A stretch of 64,000 bases of DNA. It comes from UBA4459 sp963776205 (GTDB lineage: Bacteria > Bacteroidota > Bacteroidia > Bacteroidales > F082). Both the position numbers and the translations under genes were made by a program. Below are positions 22,892 through 32,837 of the stretch, piece by piece; within the stretch, counting starts at the first letter, position 1, and every line of letters begins with the position of its first letter. Where the stretch lies: contig CAVZLR010000004.1 in the NCBI GenBank assembly GCA_963776205.1, positions 868,001 to 932,000 on the forward strand. The letters run 5' to 3'. The notes under the pieces are model-generated. The model was given only the letters and a program-made list of their open reading frames with translations, searched no databases and was not told the origin of the DNA.

Positions 22892-25639
22892 ATGGCTAAA
22901 AGAAAGCATGTTTATTCGTTCGGCGACAAAAAGGCTGAAGGCAATGCAAAAATGAAGAACCTGTTAGGTGGTAAAGGAGCTAACCTGGCTGAAATGAACC
23001 TGATTGGGGTTCCGGTACCTCCTGGATTTACCATCACAACTGAAGTATGTACCATATACAATGAAAAAGGACAGGATGCTGCTGTTGCTCTCATCAAAGA
23101 GGAAGTTGAAGCCGCAATGGCTCAGGTAGAAGAGATTATGGGCACCAAATTTGGTGATAAAGTAAACCCATTATTGATGTCAGTTCGCTCCGGAGCTCGT
23201 GCATCAATGCCGGGAATGATGGATACAGTACTGAACCTCGGCCTTAATGATGAAGCTGTGGAAGGTATTGCTAAAAAATCAGGGAATGAACGTTTTGCAT
23301 GGGACTCATACCGCCGTTTTGTTCAAATGTATGGCGATGTAGTACTTGGCATGAAACCGGTCTCTAAAGAAGATCCTGATCCTTTTGAAGAGATCATCGA
23401 TCTGATGAAAGAAGAAAAAGCTGTAGAACTGGATACAGACCTCACCTCTGCCGACCTGAAAGAACTGGTAAAAAGATTCAAAAAGGCTGTAAAAAAACAA
23501 ACTGGTCACGATTTCCCAACTGACCCCTGGGAACAACTCTGGGGTTCTGTAATGTCAGTTTTCGATAGTTGGATGAATGAAAGAGCGATTTATTATCGTA
23601 AAATGGAAAAAATTCCTGACGAATGGGGAACAGCTGTGAATGTCCAGGCTATGGTATTTGGAAATATGGGAGAAACATCAGCAACGGGCGTGGCGTTTAC
23701 AAGAGATGCCGGAACCGGAGAAAATATATTTAACGGTGAATACCTGATTAATGCGCAGGGAGAAGACGTAGTGGCTGGAATCCGCACGCCACAGCAAATC
23801 ACACTTGAAGGATCAAAAAGATGGGCTTCACTTGCTCATGTGGATGAAAAGACGCGTGCAAGCAAATTTCCTTCATTAGAAGAAACCATGCCTTCATTAT
23901 ATAAAGAACTTGATGAACTTCAGGAATCGCTTGAAAAGCATTATCGTGACATGCAGGACCTTGAATTTACCATCCAGGATGGCAAGCTATGGATGCTGCA
24001 AACCAGAAATGGAAAACGCACGGGTGCCGCTATGGTAAAAATTGCCATGGACATGCTAAAAGAAAAACTAATCAGCAAAGAAGAAGCTTTGATGCGCGTA
24101 GCACCTGAGAAACTGGACGAATTACTTCACCCGGTATTTGATGTAGATGCTATGAGCAAAGCAAAAGTGATGACAAAAGGCTTGCCTGCATCACCGGGCG
24201 CTGCTACAGGGCAGGTTGTATTTCATGCCGATGATGCCGAAGCATGGGCAGAAAAAGGTAAAAACGTGATCCTGGTGCGTATTGAAACTTCACCAGAAGA
24301 CCTTGCAGGTATGAACTCTGCCGAAGGTATTTTAACAGCCCGTGGAGGAATGACTTCTCATGCAGCTGTTGTTGCCCGAGGTATGGGTAAATGTTGTGTT
24401 TCAGGAGCCGGTGGTATTAAAATTGATTATAAAGCACGCACTTTATTAATGGATGGTAAATCATATAAAGAAGGCGATTTTATATCTTTAAACGGCTCAA
24501 CGGGTGAGGTGTATGATGGAAAAATAAAAACTGTTGACCCTGAATTAAGTGGTGATTTCGGAAAACTAATGAAATTAGCTGATAAGAAAGCTAAAATGCT
24601 CGTTCGCACCAATGCTGACACTCCTTATGATGCAAAAGTTGCTAGAGATTTCGGTGCCCAGGGTATTGGTTTATGCCGTACTGAACACATGTTCTTCGGC
24701 GAAGATAAAATCATCGCTATGCGTGAAATGATCCTTGCAGAAAATGAAGCAGGAAGGCGCAAAGCATTGGAGAAATTACTCCCAATGCAACGGACTGACT
24801 TCGAAGGCATCTTTGAAGCCATGCATGGCCTGCCGGTAACTGTTCGATTACTCGATCCACCATTGCACGAATTCGTTCCTCATGATGATAAAGGCCAGAA
24901 AGAAATGGCAGATGTCATGGGAATTTCGGTAAAAGAAGTGAAGGAAAAAGTAGAAGAACTTTCTGAGTTCAATCCAATGCTCGGACATCGTGGTTGCCGT
25001 TTAGGGAATACCTATCCTGAGATTACAGAAATACAAACACGTGCAATCATTGAAGCAGCACTCAACCTTAAAAAACGCAAAATTAAAACACATCCTGAAA
25101 TTATGATTCCTTTAACAGGAACTTACCAGGAAATGAAACTACAGGAAGATATCGTTAGAAAAACTGTAAACCAGGTTTTTGAAGAAAGACGCGAGAAGAT
25201 TGACTATCTTGTGGGAACGATGATTGAGATTCCACGCGCGGCTCTAACTGCCGATGAAATTGCAAAATCAGCCGAATTCTTCTCATTCGGAACCAACGAT
25301 CTTACCCAAATGACTTTCGGTTACTCACGCGACGATGCCGGTAAATTCTTGCCTGTGTATCTTGAGAAAGGATTGCTTAAAAATGATCCGTTCCAGGTAC
25401 TTGACCAGGAGGGCGTTGGACAATTAGTTGAAACAGCAGTTAAAAAAGGCCGAAAAACCCGCAAAAAGATTAAACTGGGTATATGTGGAGAACATGGCGG
25501 TGAACCCAGCTCAATTGAGTTTTGTTACCGTGCCGGACTACATTATGTAAGCTGTTCACCATATCGCGTGCCTATAGCCAGGCTGTCAGCAGCGCGAGCA
25601 GTTATCATGAATAAAAAAAGCTGGAAAAAGAAAAAATAG
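22892..25639 (+). CDS. ppdK: pyruvate, phosphate dikinase
   Basis: The 915-aa enzyme interconverts pyruvate, ATP and phosphate with PEP, AMP and pyrophosphate. Visible parts are the N-terminal nucleotide-grasp domain (KNLLGGKGANLAEM near 22-36, SVRSGARASMPGMMDT), the swivelling phosphohistidine domain with GGMTSHAAVVARGMGK (catalytic His at about residue 490) and the C-terminal PEP/pyruvate barrel (GIGLCRTEHMFF, TNDLTQMTFGYSRDD, GICGEHGG with the conserved Cys). The length is as expected. It has its own terminator and stands next to pckA, so two PEP-pyruvate/oxaloacetate node enzymes are adjacent. Confidence 0.97.
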   Translation: MAKRKHVYSFGDKKAEGNAKMKNLLGGKGANLAEMNLIGVPVPPGFTITTEVCTIYNEKGQDAAVALIKEEVEAAMAQVEEIMGTKFGDKVNPLLMSVRSGARASMPGMMDTVLNLGLNDEAVEGIAKKSGNERFAWDSYRRFVQMYGDVVLGMKPVSKEDPDPFEEIIDLMKEEKAVELDTDLTSADLKELVKRFKKAVKKQTGHDFPTDPWEQLWGSVMSVFDSWMNERAIYYRKMEKIPDEWGTAVNVQAMVFGNMGETSATGVAFTRDAGTGENIFNGEYLINAQGEDVVAGIRTPQQITLEGSKRWASLAHVDEKTRASKFPSLEETMPSLYKELDELQESLEKHYRDMQDLEFTIQDGKLWMLQTRNGKRTGAAMVKIAMDMLKEKLISKEEALMRVAPEKLDELLHPVFDVDAMSKAKVMTKGLPASPGAATGQVVFHADDAEAWAEKGKNVILVRIETSPEDLAGMNSAEGILTARGGMTSHAAVVARGMGKCCVSGAGGIKIDYKARTLLMDGKSYKEGDFISLNGSTGEVYDGKIKTVDPELSGDFGKLMKLADKKAKMLVRTNADTPYDAKVARDFGAQGIGLCRTEHMFFGEDKIIAMREMILAENEAGRRKALEKLLPMQRTDFEGIFEAMHGLPVTVRLLDPPLHEFVPHDDKGQKEMADVMGISVKEVKEKVEELSEFNPMLGHRGCRLGNTYPEITEIQTRAIIEAALNLKKRKIKTHPEIMIPLTGTYQEMKLQEDIVRKTVNQVFEERREKIDYLVGTMIEIPRAALTADEIAKSAEFFSFGTNDLTQMTFGYSRDDAGKFLPVYLEKGLLKNDPFQVLDQEGVGQLVETAVKKGRKTRKKIKLGICGEHGGEPSSIEFCYRAGLHYVSCSPYRVPIARLSAARAVIMNKKSWKKKK

Positions 25640-25660
25640 AACTCTTTTTATAAAGTTATT

Positions 25661-25696
25661 AAAAGCCATATGTTGAATTAAACATATGGCTTTTTT
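25661..25696 (+). terminator. ppdK terminator
   Basis: AAAAGCCATATGTT pairs with AACATATGGCTTTT (14 bp, 6-nt loop GAATTA), continuing into Ts. Confidence 0.9.
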
Positions 25697-25761
25697 AATA
25701 TTTCTGCCCAGTTTTTAGTAAACTTGCAATCCAAACCAAATCACGAATAAATAACTTACCT

Positions 25762-27399
25762 ATGGCAGTAGATATGAATAAGATCAAAGACGATCTGAAG
25801 ACATACGGCATTAATAACGTAAATGAAATTGCATACAATCCTTCATACGATTTACTTTTTAAAGAAGAATTAAAACCGGAACTTGAAGGATATGAAAAAG
25901 GACAGCTTACTGAACTGGGAGCGGTTAATGTGATGACTGGTATTTTTACCGGCCGGTCACCAAAAGATAAGTATATTGTATACGACGATAAATCCAAAGA
26001 TACTGTGTGGTGGGCCTCAGCAGCGAATAAATCAGACAACAAACCCGTTGATGATAAAGCATGGAAGAAACTTTATAACATTGGTGCAAAAGAATTAACC
26101 GGAAAGAAATTATATATAGTGGACGGATATGCCGGTGCCAATAAAGAAACCCGTATGGGTGTTAGGTTCATTATGGAAGTAGCCTGGCAAGCCCATTTTG
26201 TAAAAAATATGTTTATCAGGCCAACGGAAGAAGAGTTGGAATCTTTCACACCTGATTTTGTTGTACTCAATGCTGCCAAAGCTACTAATCCTGACTGGAA
26301 AGACATGAAAAGAACAGATGGTGTTCCTTTTAACTCGGAAGTATTTGTTGTATTCAATCTCACCGAAAGCCGGGCTGTTATTGGCGGTAGCTGGTACGGT
26401 GGTGAAATGAAAAAAGGTATTTTTTCCATCATGAATTACTATTTGCCTCTGAAGGGCATTGCTGCCATGCATTGTTCTGCCAATGTTGGTAAGAAAGGTG
26501 ACACCGCCATATTCTTTGGACTCTCCGGAACTGGTAAAACAACCCTCTCAACTGACCCGAAAAGGGCGCTTATAGGTGATGACGAGCATGGTTGGGATAA
26601 TGATGGCATATTTAATTTTGAAGGTGGATGTTATGCTAAAACCATTCATCTTGATAAAGAAAGCGAACCTGATATCTACAATGCGATCAGTAAGGATGCG
26701 TTACTTGAAAACGTTACCGTGGATAAAAATGGCCACATTGACTTTGAAGATGGCTCAGTAACTCAGAACACAAGGGTCTCTTATCCAATCTATCATATTA
26801 AAAATATTGTGAAACCTGTTTCTAAAGCTGGCCCTGCAAAAAAAGTGATCTTTTTAACAGCAGACGCTTTTGGCGTAATGCCTCCTGTTGCCAAATTAAC
26901 TCCTGATCAAACGCAATACCATTTCTTATCAGGATTTACAGCTAAGCTGGCAGGTACTGAAAGGGGTGTAACTAAACCACAACCAACATTCTCAGCATGT
27001 TTCGGTGCCGCATTTTTGACTTTACACCCAACCAAATATGGGGAAGAGCTGGTGAAAAGGATGAAACAGAATAACGCTGAAGCTTACCTGGTAAACACTG
27101 GATGGAATGGAACAGGTAAAAGAATTTCTATTAAAGATACCAGGGCAATTATTGATGCAATTTTAGATGGCTCAATAGACAAAGTAAAAACGAAAATGAT
27201 TCCTGTTTTTAACCTGGAAGTTCCTGCAAAACTACCCGATGTGGATAGTGGCATCCTTGACCCCCGTGAAACATACGCTGACCCTAAAGATTGGGATACC
27301 AAAGCCAGGGAACTGGCCAGCCTGTTCATTAAAAACTTTGAACAGTACACAGACAATGATAAAGGAAAAGCATTGGTAGCTTCCGGACCTCAACTATAA
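25762..27399 (+). CDS. pckA: phosphoenolpyruvate carboxykinase (ATP)
   Basis: The 545-aa cytoplasmic enzyme interconverts oxaloacetate plus ATP with PEP, CO2 and ADP. In anaerobic Bacteroidota it commonly runs in the carboxylating direction toward succinate. Family signatures present are TGRSPKDKYIV (63-73), HCSANVGKKGDTAIFFGLSGTGKTTL with the P-loop at 253-260 (Lys259), GDDEHGWDNDG from 272, and LNTGWNGTGKRI-like VNTGWNGTGKRISIK. It has its own downstream terminator. Confidence 0.97.
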   Translation: MAVDMNKIKDDLKTYGINNVNEIAYNPSYDLLFKEELKPELEGYEKGQLTELGAVNVMTGIFTGRSPKDKYIVYDDKSKDTVWWASAANKSDNKPVDDKAWKKLYNIGAKELTGKKLYIVDGYAGANKETRMGVRFIMEVAWQAHFVKNMFIRPTEEELESFTPDFVVLNAAKATNPDWKDMKRTDGVPFNSEVFVVFNLTESRAVIGGSWYGGEMKKGIFSIMNYYLPLKGIAAMHCSANVGKKGDTAIFFGLSGTGKTTLSTDPKRALIGDDEHGWDNDGIFNFEGGCYAKTIHLDKESEPDIYNAISKDALLENVTVDKNGHIDFEDGSVTQNTRVSYPIYHIKNIVKPVSKAGPAKKVIFLTADAFGVMPPVAKLTPDQTQYHFLSGFTAKLAGTERGVTKPQPTFSACFGAAFLTLHPTKYGEELVKRMKQNNAEAYLVNTGWNGTGKRISIKDTRAIIDAILDGSIDKVKTKMIPVFNLEVPAKLPDVDSGILDPRETYADPKDWDTKARELASLFIKNFEQYTDNDKGKALVASGPQL

Positions 27400-27420
27400 A
27401 AACAAAAATATTCTCATACA

Positions 27421-27448
27421 AAGGCTTCCTCTTTTGGAAGCCTTTTTT
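27421..27448 (+). terminator. pckA terminator
   Basis: AAGGCTTCC (27421-27429) pairs with GGAAGCCTT (27436-27444) over a TCTTTT loop and runs into Ts. Confidence 0.9.
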
Positions 27449-27519
27449 ATTTAAGAGCATACTTCTTGCTTTTTGGTAGTAGATTTTGTATATTTCGGTA
27501 TAATTAAAAATATACAGCC

Positions 27520-27819
27520 ATGCCTACCTATATTTTACTTACAAAGCTGGCACCCAGCGCCGGCGATCAGTTAAAAAAACGTGACAGAACCAGTCATAAA
27601 TGGTATAAAAGGGTAAAAGAAGCCTGCCCGGAAGTGAAATTCAAATCGCATTATGCTTTATTGGGACAATATGACTTCCTGGATATTTATGAAGCTCCGG
27701 ATGAAGAAACCGCCACTAAAATATCTATGATCAGCAGGATGGATGGTGCGCTTTATGCCGAAACGCTTATTGCAATGGAACATAAAAAGTTTATTGAAAT
27801 AGCAAATAAAATTGGCTAA
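27520..27819 (+). CDS. GYD domain protein
   Basis: The 99-aa protein opens with MPTYILLTKL and keeps KSHYALLGQYDFLDIYEAPD, the core of the GYD domain (with GQYD in place of the name-giving GxYD). Such proteins form ferredoxin-like folds of unknown function. It is preceded by its own AT-rich promoter region and converges with the outer-membrane protein gene that ends at 27841. No functional partner is evident. Confidence 0.85.
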   Translation: MPTYILLTKLAPSAGDQLKKRDRTSHKWYKRVKEACPEVKFKSHYALLGQYDFLDIYEAPDEETATKISMISRMDGALYAETLIAMEHKKFIEIANKIG

Positions 27820-27840
27820 AGTCTATTTCTAGATTTCAAC

Positions 27841-28467
27841 TTAAAATTCAAAATGATATCCGACCGATATGGCTATCGGGCTTGGCGGAGCTGTTACATC
27901 AATGGCCGGATCATCAATCAGTTCCTGGTAATCGTTATTAAATTCTGATGAATTTATGGGAACATTTATATCTAAATTCAAGCCATGTGTTTTTTTGGCA
28001 CCAAATCTGAACTCAACTCCTGCACCGGGCGTAAAACCCAGATAACTCTTATTATATTGTGATGCGCCATCCACAATAATAAGCCTGTTTGTTCCATACA
28101 TGAATTTAACAGTTGGTCTTACTTTCTTTAGATTTGTTTTTGGAAGAATAAATCCCTTTATCCCAATCTGCCAGCCTAAATCAACCACATAGTAACCTGC
28201 CGAAGCAATAACTCCTGCATACTTTATTGGAACATATGTTAATTGAACGCCTATGATGCCTCCATAATCCATTCCAAATCCGACGCCAACATCAAAGGTT
28301 CTTTTTATTTCAACAAGTGGCTGTTTCTTTTCCTCAACTTCATTTTTCTTTACATTACTTGCAAAGTCTTGCCCAAACAACGAAGTAATAAAGAATACAC
28401 TAAATAATAAAAGGCTGGTCTTTCTCACTTGTAATTCTTTTATAAAGTCAAAAATCTTATACCTCAA
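27841..28467 (-). CDS. outer-membrane beta-barrel protein, unknown function
   Basis: The 208-aa protein has a signal peptide (TSLLLFSVFFITSLFGQ), a charged linker and a strand-rich barrel ending AISVGYHFEF, with the aromatic C-terminus of outer-membrane proteins. Strands include VGVGFGMDYGGIIGVQLTYVP and PGAGVEFRFGAKKTHGLNLDIN. The open frame starts at ATG 28467; a GTG at 28428 would begin directly at the signal peptide and is a plausible alternative. It follows glpK by 17 bp on the same strand, so the two are probably cotranscribed, but a glycerol-related role is only a guess. Confidence 0.65.
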   Translation of the reverse strand: MRYKIFDFIKELQVRKTSLLLFSVFFITSLFGQDFASNVKKNEVEEKKQPLVEIKRTFDVGVGFGMDYGGIIGVQLTYVPIKYAGVIASAGYYVVDLGWQIGIKGFILPKTNLKKVRPTVKFMYGTNRLIIVDGASQYNKSYLGFTPGAGVEFRFGAKKTHGLNLDINVPINSSEFNNDYQELIDDPAIDVTAPPSPIAISVGYHFEF

Positions 28468-28484
28468 ATAATTACTTCTTTTAG

Positions 28485-29966
28485 TTAGTAAGTATTATGT
28501 ACTGCTTTGTGCCAGCTCTCCAGATATATTTTCACCTGTTTCTTATCCATTTTTGGATTGAATTTTTTCTCTAGTGACCATTGCTTTGTCAATTCCGGAA
28601 TATCTTTCCAGTAACCGGTATTCAGTCCGGCCAGGTATGCCGCACCAAGCGAAGTTGTTTCCAGGATTGTTGGCCGCTGTATTGTTTTTTGCAAAATATC
28701 CGATTGGAACTGCATCAGGAAATTATTGGAAGAGGCGCCTCCATCCACACGAATACTTTTTATTTTCAGTCCTATGTCATGTTCCATTGCATTGAATACA
28801 TCATAACTTTGATAAGCGATAGATTCAAGTGCCGCCCGAGCAATATGCTCTTTTTTTGTTCCACGGGTAATTCCTGTAATAATACCTTTTGCATGCTGAT
28901 TCCAGTAAGGTGCACCCAGTCCGGTAAATGCAGGAACGAAATATACGCCATCGTTATCCTTAACTTTTTTCACCATCAATTCAACATCTGCGGTATCTTC
29001 AAAAAAGTCAAGTTCATCACGTAACCACTGCACAACGGCACCCCCAACAAAAACACTTCCTTCAAGTGCGTAGGTAGGTTTATTTCCCAATTGCCATGCA
29101 ATAGTAGTGATTAGCCTGTTGCTGGACATAATGGGCCTGTTCCCGATATTCATCATCAAAAAACAACCTGTGCCGTATGTATTCTTTGCCATTCCTTTTT
29201 CAATACACATTTGACCGAATAAAGCAGCTTGCTGGTCACCAATTAATCCTGCAATAGGGATTTCTGAGTTTAAAATGGAAGCTGTACTTGTAGCAATAAC
29301 CTGGTCATTTGGATAAACCTCTGGCAGCAATTCTACAGGGATATCAAACAACTTAAGCAATTCTTCATCCCATGTCATAGTACTGATATTGAACAGCATT
29401 GTTCTGGATGCGTTGGTGACATCTGTAACATGTTTTTGGCCACGTGTTAGTTTCCATACCAGCCACGAATCTATCGTTCCAAATGCAAGTTCACCTTTGA
29501 TGGCCCTACGCCGCACTCCTTTTACATTGTCAAGAATCCACTTGATCTTTGTAGCCGAAAAGTAGGCGTCTATTTCCAGTCCTGTTTTTTGCTTGACCAG
29601 TTCACTGTACCCATTCTTTTTAAGCTCATCACATATTCCAGCTGTACGATGGTCTTGCCAGACAATGGCATTATAAACCGGCTTGCCTGTTGCCCTGTCC
29701 CAAATGACTGTTGTTTCGCGCTGGTTGGTAATTCCAATGGCAGCTATTTCATCGGGCTGAATACTAAATTTGGCAATCACTTCTGAGGCAACACCGATTT
29801 GCGACGACCAAATGTCCATCGGGTTATGCTCTACCCATCCGGGTTGTGGATAAATCTGCCGGTATTCTTTCTGGGCCACTGAACAAATTTCACCATTTCT
29901 ATTATATATGATGGCTCTGGAACTTGTGGTACCCTGGTCAAGGGAAAGTATATATTTCTGACGCAT
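28485..29966 (-). CDS. glpK: glycerol kinase
   Basis: The FGGY-family kinase converts glycerol and ATP to glycerol 3-phosphate. It starts with MRQKYILSLDQGTTSSRAI, so I use the ATG at 29966 rather than 29990. Other signatures are ITNQRETTVIWDRATGKPVYNAIVWQDHRT (given only as a landmark around residue 80), the FGGY block GVYFVPAFTGLGAPYW, and RVDGGASSNNFLMQFQSDIL-type C-terminal block. Length of about 493 aa is normal. It is transcribed divergently from uvrB with about 100 bp between the starts. Confidence 0.96.
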   Translation of the reverse strand: MRQKYILSLDQGTTSSRAIIYNRNGEICSVAQKEYRQIYPQPGWVEHNPMDIWSSQIGVASEVIAKFSIQPDEIAAIGITNQRETTVIWDRATGKPVYNAIVWQDHRTAGICDELKKNGYSELVKQKTGLEIDAYFSATKIKWILDNVKGVRRRAIKGELAFGTIDSWLVWKLTRGQKHVTDVTNASRTMLFNISTMTWDEELLKLFDIPVELLPEVYPNDQVIATSTASILNSEIPIAGLIGDQQAALFGQMCIEKGMAKNTYGTGCFLMMNIGNRPIMSSNRLITTIAWQLGNKPTYALEGSVFVGGAVVQWLRDELDFFEDTADVELMVKKVKDNDGVYFVPAFTGLGAPYWNQHAKGIITGITRGTKKEHIARAALESIAYQSYDVFNAMEHDIGLKIKSIRVDGGASSNNFLMQFQSDILQKTIQRPTILETTSLGAAYLAGLNTGYWKDIPELTKQWSLEKKFNPKMDKKQVKIYLESWHKAVHNTY

Positions 29967-30044
29967 TATGTGTATTGGGATCGACTTCAAATATAAAAGA
30001 ATTAATTAAATACAAGCCCGATCTCTTACCCTGTTTAATTGTCT

Positions 30045-30052
30045 TATTTTTG
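30045..30052 (+). promoter_or_regulatory. candidate -7 element of uvrB
   Basis: TATTTTTG fits TAnnTTTG and lies 16 bp before the uvrB ATG at 30068. The -33 partner is weak. Confidence 0.4.
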
Positions 30053-30067
30053 CAGCGATCGATCATT

Positions 30068-32088
30068 ATGAATTTCAAATTAATATCAGAATACAAACCT
30101 ACCGGAGATCAACCTGAAGCAATCAAACAGTTGACAGAAGGCTTGATGAGAGGTGATATGGCGCAGACCTTGCTCGGAGTGACCGGATCCGGTAAAACTT
30201 TTACCATTGCGAATGTGGTGGCAGAGTTAAGCAGGCCAACCCTTGTTTTAAGCCATAATAAAACATTGGCCGCTCAGTTGTATGGCGAGTTCAAACAGTT
30301 TTTCCCTGATAATGCAGTTGAATATTTTGTTTCATATTATGATTATTACCAGCCGGAAGCTTTTATCCCGATAACAAATACATATATTGAAAAAGATCTG
30401 TCCATCAACGAGGAGATTGAAAAGTTAAGACTGAGTACAACTTCCTCACTTCTATCTGGCAGAAGGGATATCATCGTCGTATCATCTGTTTCATGCATTT
30501 ATGGCATTGGCAACCCTGACGATTTTACCAACAATTTGGTCACACTTCAGGTGGGGCAAAAGCTGAGCAGGAATAAATTCCTTCACGACCTTGTAAATGC
30601 ATTGTATTCAAGAAATGAAGTCACATTAGGACGTGGTAATTTCAGGGTAAAAGGTGATACTGTGGATGTTTTCCCGGGCTATGCCGATTTTGCATATCGC
30701 ATTATTTTTTGGGGTGATGAAATTGAAGCACTTGAAATGATCGATCCGCTGGAAGGGAAGAAAATTGATAAGATGGACAATATTTCCATTTACCCTGCGA
30801 ATATTTTTGTGACCTCTCAGGATAAAATGAAATCATCGCTTAGGGAAATTCAACTGGATCTGGGCAAACAGTCGAATATTATAAAGAAATAGGACGTCAT
30901 TTAGAAGCCAAACGCCTGGAAGACCGCGTTACTTACGACATTGAAATGATGCGGGAATTGGGCTATTGTTCCGGTATCGAGAATTATTCAAGATATTTTG
31001 ACGGCCGCTCCCCCGGAACTCGTCCTTTTTGCCTCTTAGATTATTTTCCTGATGATTATTTGACGGTAATTGACGAAAGTCATGTGACCATTCCACAAAT
31101 CAGGGCAATGTATGGTGGCGACAGATCGCGTAAGCAAAACCTTGTAGAATATGGGTTCCGACTTCCCGCAGCTATGGACAACAGGCCGTTGAAATTTGAT
31201 GAGTTTGAACAGTTAACCGGGCAAACCATATACGTGAGTGCTACCCCAGCGGATTATGAACTCCAACAATCAGAAGGCATTGTTGTAGAGCAGCTGATAC
31301 GTCCAACAGGCTTGCTCGACCCCATTATTGAAGTCAGGCCCAGCATCAACCAGATTGATGACCTGCTGGATGAAATTTCCAAAACAATCGAACAGAAATT
31401 CCGGGTTTTGGTAACCACGCTTACCAAACGCATGGCCGAGGAATTGAGCAAATATCTCATTAAACTGAATATCAAAACCCGTTATATCCATTCGGATATT
31501 GACACGCTTGACCGGGTTGAGATCATGCGTGACTTAAGGTTAGGTAAATTTGATGTGCTTGTGGGCGTCAATCTGTTACGTGAAGGTCTTGATTTACCTG
31601 AAGTGGCGCTTGTTGCCATACTGGATGCCGACAAAGAAGGCTTTCTGCGTTCTGAAAGATCCCTCACTCAAACTGCAGGAAGAGCTGCCCGTAACCTGGA
31701 CAGCCGGGTGATCATGTATGCCGATAAAATGACCCACTCTATGGAGCGGACAATTGAGGAAACCAACAGGCGCAGGGAAAAACAACTCAGGTACAATATG
31801 GAACACGGCATCACACCCACGGCCATCATCAAATCAGTAGATTCCATCATGGGACAAACAGCTGTTGCCAATGCCAAACATGTGGAGAATGCTTATTATG
31901 AAAAATCAGATCAGAGTATAGCCGCCGACCCGGTAGTAAGGTATATGAGTGCCGAAGCCATCAGAAAAGCGATTGATAAGAATAAAAAAGATATGCAGGC
32001 AGCTGTTAAAGTGCTTGATTTTATTGAAGCCGCCAGACTACGGGATGAAAATATTGAATTGGAGAAGCTGATGGAAAAGAAAAGTTAA
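30068..32088 (+). CDS. uvrB: excinuclease ABC subunit B, one frameshift
   Basis: UvrB is the damage-verification helicase of nucleotide excision repair. The N-terminal half shows the Walker A motif GVTGSGKTFT, the beta-hairpin region YFVSYYDYYQPEAFIP and SSVSCIYGIG. The C-terminal half shows VTIPQIRAMYGGD, RIIMYAD-type helicase motifs, GRAARN and a terminal UVR motif (AAVKVLDFIEAARLRDENIELE). The frame breaks near 30869: the text reads LGKQ then shifts, and one added base restores VEYYKEIGRHLEAKRLEDR. Because uvrB is conserved and usually single copy, a one-base sequencing omission is a likely explanation. Start ATG 30068 matches the family N-terminus. Confidence 0.92.
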
Positions 32089-32804
32089 TCCACTTTTATG
32101 ATCTGTCCAGTGCCGGTTATAGAACTATTTATTTCTGGATTTCCCGTATAATACACATTTCCACTACCACTAATTACCACCGTCATTTCATTATTCACAT
32201 GGATGGATATATCTCCTGTACCTTCAATGGTTATAGTACAGATATCAATCATTAATGTTGAAGCCTGGATATTTCCGGTACCACTAATGTCTAAACCACC
32301 ATTTTCTGCACTTCCTGTTAAATGAGCATCACCTGATCCTTTTATGTATACAGTAATCAATTCTGCAGTAATAGAGCTATTTATTGTTGCAGTACCGTTT
32401 GTTTCAAAACGCAACTGATCAGCAGTGATATTATGCGCTTCAATCTTACCAGCCCCATTTAATGTAACACCTTCAAAATCTGGCGCTGTAGCTGTTACTT
32501 CAATCATATTCTGTGATGAATAACAGTTATCATCCAAAGTTGTTATATTCAAGTCCCCCTGAATAACAGATGTACTAATTATGGGTAATATGTTGGAATC
32601 ACCAAATAGATCAACCTGGTCAATATTAGTTTGAGAAAAACTGATGTTAAAAGTCCCATTTGCAGTAATGTGACTGAAATCTCCAACATCTCGTGTCTCC
32701 TGCTTCAAGTCACCATTGCCAACAATACAATCATCCTCTTTTTTACACCCAGACCAGAAAATAATGAGCGTAAAGAGTGCCAGGAATAATGTTGAATTTT
32801 TCAT
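32085..32804 (-). CDS. GIN domain (DUF2807) lipoprotein
   Basis: The 239-aa protein has a lipoprotein signal with lipobox WSGC (Cys20). A repetitive beta-rich GIN/DUF2807 domain follows: ETRDVGDFSHITANGTFNISFSQ, VTLNGAGKIEAHNITADQL, IKGSGDAHLTGSAENGGLDISGTGNI-like turns (short pieces quoted). The repeated (N/S)G(A/S/T)G turns suggest a right-handed beta-helix on the cell surface. The function of the family is unclear. Its stop codon overlaps that of convergent uvrB by four bases. Confidence 0.87.
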   Translation of the reverse strand: MKNSTLFLALFTLIIFWSGCKKEDDCIVGNGDLKQETRDVGDFSHITANGTFNISFSQTNIDQVDLFGDSNILPIISTSVIQGDLNITTLDDNCYSSQNMIEVTATAPDFEGVTLNGAGKIEAHNITADQLRFETNGTATINSSITAELITVYIKGSGDAHLTGSAENGGLDISGTGNIQASTLMIDICTITIEGTGDISIHVNNEMTVVISGSGNVYYTGNPEINSSITGTGQIIKVD

Positions 32805-32837
32805 AGCTATTTAAAGTTAAATTACTTATCTAAATTA

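Noticed and set aside
26073..26472. Minus-strand ORFs of about 120 aa opposite pckA
   Set aside because: They mirror a strongly conserved gene and show no family features or start signals.
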